From Anderseniella sp. (GTDB lineage: Bacteria > Pseudomonadota > Alphaproteobacteria > Rhizobiales > Aestuariivirgaceae): a stretch of 5,437 bases of DNA. Numbering within the stretch: position 1 is the stretch's first letter; every line of letters begins with the position of its first letter. This document shows positions 1 to 5,437 of the stretch, one piece after another. The notes beneath the pieces were generated by a model. The model did no database searches, was not told the DNA's origin, and was given only the letters and a program-made list of their open reading frames with translations. The stretch spans positions 1 to 5,437 of the forward strand of contig JABDRA010000528.1 in the NCBI GenBank assembly GCA_013041995.1. Direction: 5' to 3'. The position numbers and the translations under genes are program-made.

Positions 1-1
1 C

Positions 2-277
2 AACAGGGTGGAACGGGCCGTTGGATTGTCCCGGCACCAGGAATTGACCGAAGCAGATTTATTTCCGGAATCCGTTGCAGGTGACAACGGGCCGCAGGAA
101 TTTCCATCATTGGCAAAAGCCCGTGAACAGGCCGAGAGACGACAGATCATTCGGGCACTTGAGAGAGCTTCCGGTCAGATCGGTGAGACCGCAAAGCTGC
201 TCAGAATTTCCCGCACCACACTTTGGGAGAAAATGTCGCGACTGGAACTTGGCCCGAAGGAACGTTCGGATTCATGA
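2..277 (+). CDS. aioR: Sigma-54-dependent response regulator, C-terminal fragment (probable AioR)
   Basis: This is the 3' end of a gene whose beginning lies left of the window, so no start codon is assigned; about 91 residues are visible. The first visible residues (N-R-V-E-R-A-V) resemble the end of the AAA+ sigma-54 interaction domain, where NtrC-family activators usually read RELxNxVERAV. A charged linker follows, then a Fis-type helix-turn-helix at roughly nt 182-247 (GETAKLLRISRTTLWEKMSRL), the DNA-binding end of such activators. Known aio loci carry aioX-aioS-aioR upstream of aioBA, where AioR activates aioBA with sigma-54 RNA polymerase. The AioR name therefore rests on position plus family, since the receiver and ATPase domains cannot be seen. 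Another NtrC-type regulator would look the same here. Confidence 0.75.
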   Translation, partial: NRVERAVGLSRHQELTEADLFPESVAGDNGPQEFPSLAKAREQAERRQIIRALERASGQIGETAKLLRISRTTLWEKMSRLELGPKERSDS

Positions 278-313
278 ACATGTGCTATGAAAAAGTGTTC
301 AGAAACACGAACA
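276..313. promoter_or_regulatory. Cluster of GAACA/TGTTC half-sites (possible operator)
   Basis: Three copies of a five-base motif lie at the end of the regulator gene and the start of the gap before aioB: GAACA at 276-280, TGTTC at 296-300 and GAACA at 309-313, alternating in orientation. A second inverted repeat, GTGTT (295-299) and AACAC (304-308), overlaps the middle copy. Upstream activator sites of NtrC-type regulators are often dyads about 100-150 bp before the gene, which fits the distance to aioB. The motif is short, and chance occurrence is quite possible. Binding by AioR is only an inference. Confidence 0.2.
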
Positions 314-366
314 TCAGGGAAGTTTCACGGGTTGATTGCAAAGAATCCAGCCTGTTTCCGTGAGCA

Positions 367-422
367 TCCCTTTCGGCAGATATTGGACTGAGGCTAGTTT
401 TCCCCTGCAAAAGCGAAAGGGA
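367..422 (+). repeat. 9-bp inverted repeat spanning the aioB leader
   Basis: TCCCTTTCG at 367-375 is the exact reverse complement of CGAAAGGGA at 414-422, with a 38-nt loop. The right arm overlaps the AGGGAGG ribosome binding site of aioB (418-424). In a transcript starting upstream of 367 the pairing could hide that site. If transcription starts near 410, the left arm would be absent from the RNA and the repeat would be irrelevant. One 9-bp match in a gap of this size is only modestly unlikely by chance. Confidence 0.3.
383..399 (+). promoter_or_regulatory. Weak sigma-54-like -24/-12 candidate upstream of aioB
   Basis: TTGG at 383-386 matches the -24 element. With the usual spacing, the -12 position reads TAGTT (395-399) instead of TTGCW, so the key GC is GT and the CACG after TGG is not kept. 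Transcription would start around 409-411, just ahead of the aioB ribosome binding site. It is the best partial match in the gap, but a poor one. Confidence 0.18.
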
Positions 423-424
423 GG
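418..424 (+). promoter_or_regulatory. aioB ribosome binding site
   Basis: AGGGAGG lies five bases before the ATG at 430 and supports that start. It overlaps the right arm of the 367-422 inverted repeat, so its accessibility may depend on where the transcript begins. Confidence 0.7.
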
Positions 425-429
425 ACTCC

Positions 430-957
430 ATGTCTCGATGTACGAAATTGATCGACGTTGGCCGGCGCCAGTTTTTACAACGCGGATCAGTGGCAGCGGC
501 CGGTCTGGCCGCCGGTGCTGCGGTGTTGCCTGCAGGGCAAGCCAGGGCTGCGCCAGCAAATGCGCAGATTGATTATCCGTCCGGCAAACTTGCCAATGTT
601 GCAGACCTCAAGGTCAACGAGCCCATGGATATCGAATACCCGGACGCCAACAGTCCGGGGGCGCTGATCAAGCTGGGTCAGGCAGTTGAAGGCGGGTCGG
701 GGCCTGACGGGGACATTGTGGCATTTTCTACGCTGTGCCCGCACAAAGGGTGGAACCTCGCCTACAATCCGGAAGACAGCACTTTCAACTGTCCCGGTCA
801 CTTTTCCCGCTTTGACGTTGAAGCAGGCGGTCAACAGGTCTGGGGCCACGCCACACAGAACCTTCCGCAATTCACACTGCGGGTTGATGAAAAGGGTGAC
901 ATTTATGCCGAGGGTGCGAGTGACCTGATCTTCGGTCGTCCGTCCAACGTGTTGTAG
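430..957 (+). CDS. aioB: Arsenite oxidase small subunit, Rieske 2Fe-2S protein (AioB)
   Basis: AioB is the electron-transfer subunit of periplasmic arsenite oxidase, passing electrons from AioA to an outside acceptor. The 175-residue product has the usual AioB length. Residues 11-17 (GRRQFLQ) form a twin-arginine motif, followed by an Ala/Gly-rich hydrophobic stretch and a likely cleavage site after ARA at 38-40. The Rieske site is CPH at 103-105 and CPGH at 121-124. Its C-x-H-x15-C-x2-H spacing is the same as in described AioB structures. The two positions that form a disulfide in the Alcaligenes faecalis protein are W108 and G123 here, so that bridge cannot form. The ATG at 430 has a good ribosome binding site and gives a complete Tat signal. 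The gene ends 14 bp before aioA, so the two are surely co-transcribed. Because AioA has no signal peptide, AioB's Tat signal is expected to export the assembled pair. The older name is aoxA. Confidence 0.95.
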   Translation: MSRCTKLIDVGRRQFLQRGSVAAAGLAAGAAVLPAGQARAAPANAQIDYPSGKLANVADLKVNEPMDIEYPDANSPGALIKLGQAVEGGSGPDGDIVAFSTLCPHKGWNLAYNPEDSTFNCPGHFSRFDVEAGGQQVWGHATQNLPQFTLRVDEKGDIYAEGASDLIFGRPSNVL

Positions 958-971
958 GAAAGGGAAAAACC

Positions 972-3419
972 ATGGCTTATAAAAGACAGATTGACCGGCT
1001 TCCCATTCCACCCAAGGACGCCAAAGTACACAATGTGACGTGCCATTACTGCATCGTCGGGTGCGGCTACAAGGCCTACACCTGGGATCGCAATAAACAG
1101 GGCACGCTGACAGAAAATGCCTTCGGCATTGATCTTGGCGAACAGCAAGGTGCAGACGGCACCTGGATGGCACCATCCATGTACAATCTTGTTCAACAAG
1201 ACGGCAAAGACGTGCATCTGGCCGTCGTGCCGGACCATGACTGTGTTGTAAATTCCGGCCTCGGATCTGTTCGCGGTGCGCGCATGGCCGAAAACCGTCC
1301 TTCAACTGTAACCGGTACACAGCAGCAGCGTCTTGGTGATCCCATGATGTGGCGCTATGGTGTACTGCAGCCGACAAGCTGGAACGATGCACTGGATCTC
1401 GTTGCCCGGTTAACGGCCCGTATCGTGACAGAAGGCTCGGAAGATGATCTGGTTGTCTCCATGTTCGACCATGGTGGCTCCGCCGGTGGTTACGAAAATA
1501 CCTGGGGAACGGGCAAGCTCTACTTTGAGTCCATGAAGATCAAGAATTGCCGCATCCACAACCGTCCGGCGTACAATTCGGAAGTCCATTCTACCCGCGA
1601 CATGGGTGTGGGCGAACTAAATTATCAATACAAGGATTATGAGCTGACCGATACGATCATGATCGTCGGTGCAAATCCATTGGAGACCCAGACCAACCTG
1701 TACCTGAACCATATGGTTCCCGGCATGCGCAATGGTGCGAGGGTCATTTTTGTAGAGCCTCGTCGTACGGTGTCTATAAATGCCGCTGAAGAAGTGGCGG
1801 GTAAGGACAACGTTCTCCATTTGCAAATCAATACCGGCACAGATATGGCGCTGTTCAACGCCCTGTTGACTGAGATTGTATCCAAAGGATGGATCGACAA
1901 GGATTTCATTGCCAAGTCAACCTTCCAGGACGGTGTTGCCCAGGCTGAAGATGCCGGTCATCCCGCAGCTCTCGGCAGCCTTGAGGAGGCGTTGAAGGAC
2001 TGCACCACGTCGCTGGATGAAGCGGCCGGCATCTGCGGCGTCTCTGCTGCCGACATTGCAAAAGCCGCATCATGGATTGCCGAACCCAAAGGCGGAGCGC
2101 GCCGCAAATGTGTAACCGCCTATGAAAAGGGCATCATCTGGGGCAATGACAACTACCGCACCATCGGTGCCCTGGTGAACATCGCTCTGGCTACCGGCAA
2201 TGTCGGTCGCGAAGGTGGCGGGGTCTGCCGCCTTGGCGGTCACCAGGAAGGATATTACCGTCCATCAGACGCCCATGTCGGACGCCCAGCAGCATATGTT
2301 GATCAGTTGCTGATCAATGGCGGCGGCAAGACCCATCACATCTGGGCCTGCGACCACTACAAAACCACACTGAACGCATCGCAGTTCAAGCGAGTTCACA
2401 AAAGGCGCTCTGATATGGTCAAAGACGCCATGGATGCGGCGGCTGGCGGCACTCGTGAAGATCTTGTCAATGCGATTGTCGATGCGGTGAACAAGGGCGG
2501 TCTCTTCGTAGTGGATGTTGATATCATCAGCAGCCAGATCGGTCAGAACGCCCATGTGGTTCTGGCGGCTTGTGAAGCCAACGAGATGAACCTCACGTCG
2601 ATGAATGGTGAACGCCGTATGCGCCTTTCGGAGAAATACATGGATCCGTTCGGCAACTCCAAACCCGACTGCCTGATTGCTGCAGGGCTCGCCCAGAACA
2701 TGGAACGCGTTCTGAACGACATGGGCAAAGCAGACTATGCTGCACAGTTTAAGGGCTACGACTGGAAGACAGAAGAGGATGCCTTCATGGACGGTTACAA
2801 CAAGGGCAATCCTGATGTGACCTATGAGCGCCTGCGCGTGATGGGCAACAATGGCGTGCACGAGCCCGTGGTTGGCTATGAGAATGGCAAACTTGTAGGG
2901 ACTGAACGACTGTACTCAAACGGAGAGTTCGGAACCGGTGACAAGAAGGCCCGATTCTGCGCCGCCGGATGGCGTGGCTGGCAGGCCGAAGGCAAAGCCG
3001 AAGAGCAGGCGAAATACAAGTACTGGATCAACAATGGCCGAGCCAACATATTCTGGCAGAATCAGTTTCTTGACCAGGACAATGACTTTGTCCAGGACCG
3101 CTTCCCGTTTCCATTCATCGAAATGAACCCGGCCGACATGGCTGATATCGGGGCCGGTCCCGGAGATCTGGTTGAAATCCACAATGCCAATGGCGCAACT
3201 CAAGCCATGGTCTACCCTACGCCAACTGCGCGTCGCGGAGAAACCCTGATGGTGTTTGGGTCGCCCGCCGGTTCGCAAGGCAACGTGATTAATCCGGGCG
3301 TCAATGAGTTGGTGTTACCGGACTACAAACATACATGGGCGGACATTCGCAAGATTTCGGATGCCCCGGCAACCGCGAAGGCAGTATCCTTCAAATCGAA
3401 GGAGTACAAGTCGGCCTGA
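972..3419 (+). CDS. aioA: Arsenite oxidase large subunit, molybdopterin protein (AioA)
   Basis: AioA is the catalytic subunit of the periplasmic respiratory or detoxifying arsenite oxidase (DMSO reductase superfamily); it oxidises arsenite to arsenate at a bis-molybdopterin molybdenum centre. The 815-residue product is close to the family's usual size of about 825-845. C24, C27, C31 and S99 match the C-x2-C-x3-C plus Ser set that binds a 3Fe-4S cluster in AioA. The arsenite pocket known from A. faecalis (His195, Glu203, Arg419, His423) appears as H196, E204, R420 and H424. A200 stands where related enzymes place a Cys, Ser or Sec molybdenum ligand, an AioA hallmark that argues against ArxA or ArrA. 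There is no signal peptide, as expected if the protein is exported with AioB. An AGGAAAGGG ribosome binding site (956-964) precedes the ATG at 972. No frameshift or internal stop is seen. The older name is aoxB. Confidence 0.97.
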   Translation: MAYKRQIDRLPIPPKDAKVHNVTCHYCIVGCGYKAYTWDRNKQGTLTENAFGIDLGEQQGADGTWMAPSMYNLVQQDGKDVHLAVVPDHDCVVNSGLGSVRGARMAENRPSTVTGTQQQRLGDPMMWRYGVLQPTSWNDALDLVARLTARIVTEGSEDDLVVSMFDHGGSAGGYENTWGTGKLYFESMKIKNCRIHNRPAYNSEVHSTRDMGVGELNYQYKDYELTDTIMIVGANPLETQTNLYLNHMVPGMRNGARVIFVEPRRTVSINAAEEVAGKDNVLHLQINTGTDMALFNALLTEIVSKGWIDKDFIAKSTFQDGVAQAEDAGHPAALGSLEEALKDCTTSLDEAAGICGVSAADIAKAASWIAEPKGGARRKCVTAYEKGIIWGNDNYRTIGALVNIALATGNVGREGGGVCRLGGHQEGYYRPSDAHVGRPAAYVDQLLINGGGKTHHIWACDHYKTTLNASQFKRVHKRRSDMVKDAMDAAAGGTREDLVNAIVDAVNKGGLFVVDVDIISSQIGQNAHVVLAACEANEMNLTSMNGERRMRLSEKYMDPFGNSKPDCLIAAGLAQNMERVLNDMGKADYAAQFKGYDWKTEEDAFMDGYNKGNPDVTYERLRVMGNNGVHEPVVGYENGKLVGTERLYSNGEFGTGDKKARFCAAGWRGWQAEGKAEEQAKYKYWINNGRANIFWQNQFLDQDNDFVQDRFPFPFIEMNPADMADIGAGPGDLVEIHNANGATQAMVYPTPTARRGETLMVFGSPAGSQGNVINPGVNELVLPDYKHTWADIRKISDAPATAKAVSFKSKEYKSA

Positions 3420-3428
3420 TAGCGTCAA

Positions 3429-3461
3429 GAATCCCGTCGCGACAGGTTCGCGGCGGGGTTC
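3429..3461. terminator. Strong hairpin between convergent aioA and mazG (probable terminator)
   Basis: A 14-bp stem (3429-3442 pairing with 3448-3461) closes a five-base loop, CAGGT. In the + strand RNA all pairs form, three of them G-U. It starts ten bases after the aioA stop codon. No clear T-run follows on either strand, so it is either an atypical terminator or a structure protecting the aioBA mRNA 3' end. The rest of the 3420-3515 gap shows nothing I can name apart from a small palindrome, CCTGCAGG, at 3461-3468. Confidence 0.5.
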
Positions 3462-3515
3462 CTGCAGGTAAATTTGGCGCAAGCCATACGATGCACGACG
3501 TTTGCCCTCACGCGG

Positions 3516-4397
3516 TTACTCTGAGACTTTTTCCATCTTTCGGATTTCGTTCCAGATCATATCCATCTCGTCGAGGTCGGCTGCCTCGACAGAACTGTTT
3601 CGTCCCTTAAGCGTGTCTTCTATATAATTGAAGCGGCGAGTGAATTTCGTATTTGCCTTGCGCAGGGCGTCCTCGGCATCCAGACCCAGGTGACGCCCAA
3701 GATTGACCATGACGAACAGCATGTCACCGAATTCTTCAGCCTGTTTTTCGACCGACAAATGGTCACGGGCCTCTGTGAGTTCCTGCGCCTCTTCGACAAT
3801 CTTGTCGAGGACCATTGAAACATCGGGCCAGTCGAACCCGACCCGGGCGGCGCGCTTTTGCAGTTTCAGGGCGCGGGTAAGGGCGGGAAGGGCGGCGGGT
3901 ATGTCATCAAGCAACCGCTTGCGCTGTTTTTCCGTGCCCTCGCGCTCGGCATCCTTGGTGCGTTCCCAGAAGCCCTGTTCGACACCTGCGGCGCGTGCCT
4001 CCGCATCACCAAAAACATGCGGATGGCGCCGGACCATTTTCGTGGTGATGGCCTCAACTACGTCGGCAAACTGAAAATGATCGGCTTCACTGGCCATCTG
4101 GGCGTGATAGACGACCTGCAGCAGCAGATCGCCCAGTTCATCGCGCAGGTCATCCATCTCGCCACGCTCAATGGCGTCGAGCACCTCATAGGCTTCTTCC
4201 AGGGTGTAGGGAGCAATCGAGGAAAAGTCCTGCTGAAGGTCCCACGGGCAGCCTGTTTCAGGTGTCCGCAGAGCCTGCATGATCGCGAGCAAGGTGTTTA
4301 TTTCCTGCCGGGGACGGGTTTCGGGACCTGCAGTTGTCAGGTCGCCGGCGGTTTCGGTGTTTTCTTGAGGTGGTCTGCCTTGATCCATACCTTGCAT
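3516..4397 (-). CDS. mazG: Nucleoside triphosphate pyrophosphohydrolase MazG
   Basis: MazG hydrolyses (d)NTPs to NMP and pyrophosphate in the cytoplasm. In other bacteria it clears damaged nucleotides and can influence ppGpp-linked stress responses. The 293-residue product has both MazG domains. The first carries GCPWD at 49-53, EE-x2-E at 67-71 and E87-x2-D90. The linker carries LDDIP at 163-167. The second carries EE-x2-E at 202-206 and E222-x2-D225. Both metal-binding sets look intact. E. coli MazG has about 263 residues; here a Gly/Pro/Thr/Glu-rich N-terminal extension of about 30 residues accounts for the difference. The start is uncertain: ATG at 4397 follows AAGGA closely, while ATG at 4388 is the alternative. 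No ATG, GTG or CTG start fits between there and the conserved core, so the 5' end overlaps the upstream cupin gene by 52-61 bp in a different frame, suggesting translational coupling. Confidence 0.93.
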   Translation of the reverse strand: MQGMDQGRPPQENTETAGDLTTAGPETRPRQEINTLLAIMQALRTPETGCPWDLQQDFSSIAPYTLEEAYEVLDAIERGEMDDLRDELGDLLLQVVYHAQMASEADHFQFADVVEAITTKMVRRHPHVFGDAEARAAGVEQGFWERTKDAEREGTEKQRKRLLDDIPAALPALTRALKLQKRAARVGFDWPDVSMVLDKIVEEAQELTEARDHLSVEKQAEEFGDMLFVMVNLGRHLGLDAEDALRKANTKFTRRFNYIEDTLKGRNSSVEAADLDEMDMIWNEIRKMEKVSE

Positions 4398-5017
4398 CCA
4401 TCCTTGCCTGCTGTTGCACGCAACGTATCACCGCATGGCAGCCGGAGCCATGACTGAGGTTGGAAGGTTTCACTGTTTTCCACGAAACTGCCGTCCACAA
4501 CAAACACCTCGATGCCGTGGGGAACATCGAGTTCGATGACAGCACCGGGTGCCCAGATTTCCATCCTGACGTCTTCGTGCTGATCGTGAAACAGGGGCAT
4601 GACCGACACACCGGGGCGGTCGGCTGCGGGCAGGGCGCGCATCTTGTTGGTGTCAATGCGAACGTGGGTGCGGTCTGCCATGTCGAATTGCCAGAGCTTC
4701 ACCATGATGACACAGCCTGGCTCCGAGCCGGGGGTATGGCTGGATTCCGGTGGATTGCGGATGTAGCTGCCGGCGGGAAAATCCCCATGCTCGTCCTGGA
4801 AAACGCCATCCAGCACCATGAATTCCTCACCACCGGTGTGGACGTGAGACGAAAACTTGCTGCCCGGTGCATAGCGAACGATGGTGGTGGCTCGCGCCAC
4901 CTCCTCGCCGAGCCGGTCCAGCATGCGTCTGTCCACGCCGGGCATGGGTGATTCTACCCATTCAATCTGTTGGCCATGAACTGCCGCGCGTTTTGAAAAG
5001 TCTGCGTTGAGTTGCAT
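4337..5017 (-). CDS. Two-repeat cupin protein with ChrR-like metal site
   Basis: This 226-residue soluble protein has no signal peptide or membrane segment. It contains two cupin repeats that resemble each other: YAPG...HVHTGGEEFMVLDGVF at about 49-73 and WAPG...HGIEVFVVDGSF at about 155-178. The first has H58, H60, E64 and H94, whose spacing (+2, +6, +36) equals that of the zinc ligands in the cupin-like domain of the anti-sigma factor ChrR of Rhodobacter sphaeroides (H141, H143, E147, H177). The second repeat lacks the HxH pair and probably does not bind metal the same way. The N-terminal zinc-binding anti-sigma domain of ChrR is absent and no sigma factor gene adjoins, so an anti-sigma role is not supported. 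Substrate or ligand is unknown; an enzyme or sensor role is equally possible. It lies 28 bp after the GST gene and overlaps mazG, implying one operon. The ATG at 5017 has only a weak ribosome binding site (AAGAG nine bases upstream). Confidence 0.88.
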   Translation of the reverse strand: MQLNADFSKRAAVHGQQIEWVESPMPGVDRRMLDRLGEEVARATTIVRYAPGSKFSSHVHTGGEEFMVLDGVFQDEHGDFPAGSYIRNPPESSHTPGSEPGCVIMVKLWQFDMADRTHVRIDTNKMRALPAADRPGVSVMPLFHDQHEDVRMEIWAPGAVIELDVPHGIEVFVVDGSFVENSETFQPQSWLRLPCGDTLRATAGKDGCKVWIKADHLKKTPKPPAT

Positions 5018-5045
5018 TGGGATGTGCTCTTTCGTGTTCGGGCGT

Positions 5046-5437
5046 TCAGCCGGCTATGCTCGGGCGTTGTGCCACCTTCTGGTGCCAGGCTTTCAGGTTC
5101 GCACAATCGGCGGGAACGTCAATCCTGGCAAAATCCGCGAAGGCCAGCCCGGCAAAGGCTGTGATATCGGCAACGGAAAAATCATCTCCCGCAATATACG
5201 GCTGATCTGCCAGAACCTTGTCAAGGTACCGCATACCGTCAACAGCCCGGTCGCGTTGCAGTCTGCCCCATGGTTCACATTGCTGCTTCTCGATGTCCGG
5301 GCCAAGCCCCGGCGTTGCATGGTGGAAATAGGCAGCTACGGCATCGAGCAGACCAGCTTCGGCGCGGCGCTGCATCATGCTGGTGACCGCACGCTGCCTG
5401 GGCGTTTTACCGGTCAGGGTAGGGGTGCCTTCCAGAT
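5046..5437 (-). CDS. Glutathione S-transferase family protein, C-terminal part
   Basis: The gene enters from the right edge; about 129 residues up to the stop codon at 5046-5048 are visible. The reading frame stays open from the edge to the stop, so the Met codons near 5376 are internal and are not proposed as starts. The visible part is the all-helical C-terminal GST domain. It includes the TGKTPRQRAVTSMMQRRAE helix typical of the start of this domain, and the YIAGDDFSVADITAF segment whose S-x-x-D (SVAD) forms the conserved helix N-capping box. The thioredoxin-like domain that binds glutathione is outside the window, so the GST class and substrate cannot be told. It is the first visible gene of the leftward set with the cupin and mazG. 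A role in detoxification or oxidative stress is a family-level guess. Confidence 0.88.
   Translation of the reverse strand, partial: LEGTPTLTGKTPRQRAVTSMMQRRAEAGLLDAVAAYFHHATPGLGPDIEKQQCEPWGRLQRDRAVDGMRYLDKVLADQPYIAGDDFSVADITAFAGLAFADFARIDVPADCANLKAWHQKVAQRPSIAG

Noticed and set aside
324..340. TTCACGGGTTGATTGCA considered as a -24/-12 promoter
   Set aside because: CACG and TTGCA are present, but they are two bases too far apart and the essential GG is missing at -24.
487..1392. A 301-codon open frame on the - strand across aioB and the start of aioA
   Set aside because: It runs opposite two firmly identified genes, crosses their boundary, and its Cys/Arg/His-rich translation looks like no protein family.
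2265..2861. A 198-codon open frame on the - strand inside aioA
   Set aside because: It is a shadow of aioA, with no recognisable domain and no ribosome binding site noted.
972..3419. The molybdenum subunit as ArxA, ArrA or formate/nitrate reductase
   Set aside because: The 3Fe-4S ligand set with Ser99, Ala at the molybdenum-ligand position, the AioA arsenite pocket and the paired Rieske gene all point to AioA.
3516..4397. MazG as part of a MazEF toxin-antitoxin cassette
   Set aside because: No mazE or mazF gene is next to it; its neighbours are a cupin and a GST.
3858..4457. A 199-codon open frame on the + strand opposite mazG and the end of the cupin gene
   Set aside because: It is antisense to two genes with clear motifs; its translation is not family-like.
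4460..4951. A 163-codon open frame on the + strand opposite the cupin gene
   Set aside because: It mirrors the cupin gene, which has conserved metal-ligand spacing and an internal repeat; the + frame has neither.
4337..5017. The cupin gene as a ChrR anti-sigma factor
   Set aside because: The N-terminal anti-sigma domain with its zinc-binding His/Cys motif is absent and there is no adjacent sigma factor gene.
5046..5378. A short complete gene starting at the Met codon near 5378
   Set aside because: The frame continues upstream to the window edge with GST-like sequence, so this is the C-terminal end of a longer gene.

Overview
The window looks like a chromosomal segment of an alphaproteobacterium. 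This is inferred from the style of the arsenite oxidase and MazG proteins, not from any rRNA or database search. It holds the end of an arsenite-oxidation (aio) locus on the + strand, meeting a set of housekeeping or stress genes on the - strand head-on.

Left part (1-3419, + strand). The window opens inside the 3' end of a sigma-54-type response regulator; only its Fis-like DNA-binding helix-turn-helix is visible, and by position it is probably AioR. After a 152-bp gap come aioB (Rieske 2Fe-2S small subunit with a twin-arginine signal) and, 14 bp later, aioA (molybdopterin large subunit). The diagnostic residues are present: the C-x2-C-x3-C plus Ser ligand set for a 3Fe-4S cluster, Ala at the position where related enzymes carry a protein molybdenum ligand, and the His/Glu/Arg/His arsenite pocket. 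The two proteins would form the periplasmic arsenite oxidase. AioB's Tat signal would carry the folded heterodimer across the membrane, and electrons would flow from Mo via 3Fe-4S and Rieske centres to a c-type cytochrome or similar acceptor. No acceptor gene is present here.

Middle (3420-3515). A short gap between convergent genes contains a strong 14-bp hairpin, probably a transcript end for aioBA.

Right part (3516-5437, - strand). Reading leftward, these are the C-terminal part of a glutathione S-transferase family protein (cut by the window edge), a two-repeat cupin whose first half carries a ChrR-type metal site, and a full two-domain MazG nucleotide pyrophosphohydrolase. They are tightly packed (28-bp gap, then a 61-bp overlap) and are probably co-transcribed. 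Nothing visible ties them to arsenic metabolism beyond proximity.

I see no RNA genes, mobile elements, CRISPR arrays or clearly new system. The points most worth a second look are the aioB leader (no canonical -24/-12 promoter, and an inverted repeat covering the aioB ribosome binding site), the Rieske subunit without the disulfide pair, the stand-alone ChrR-like cupin, and the long cupin/mazG overlap.
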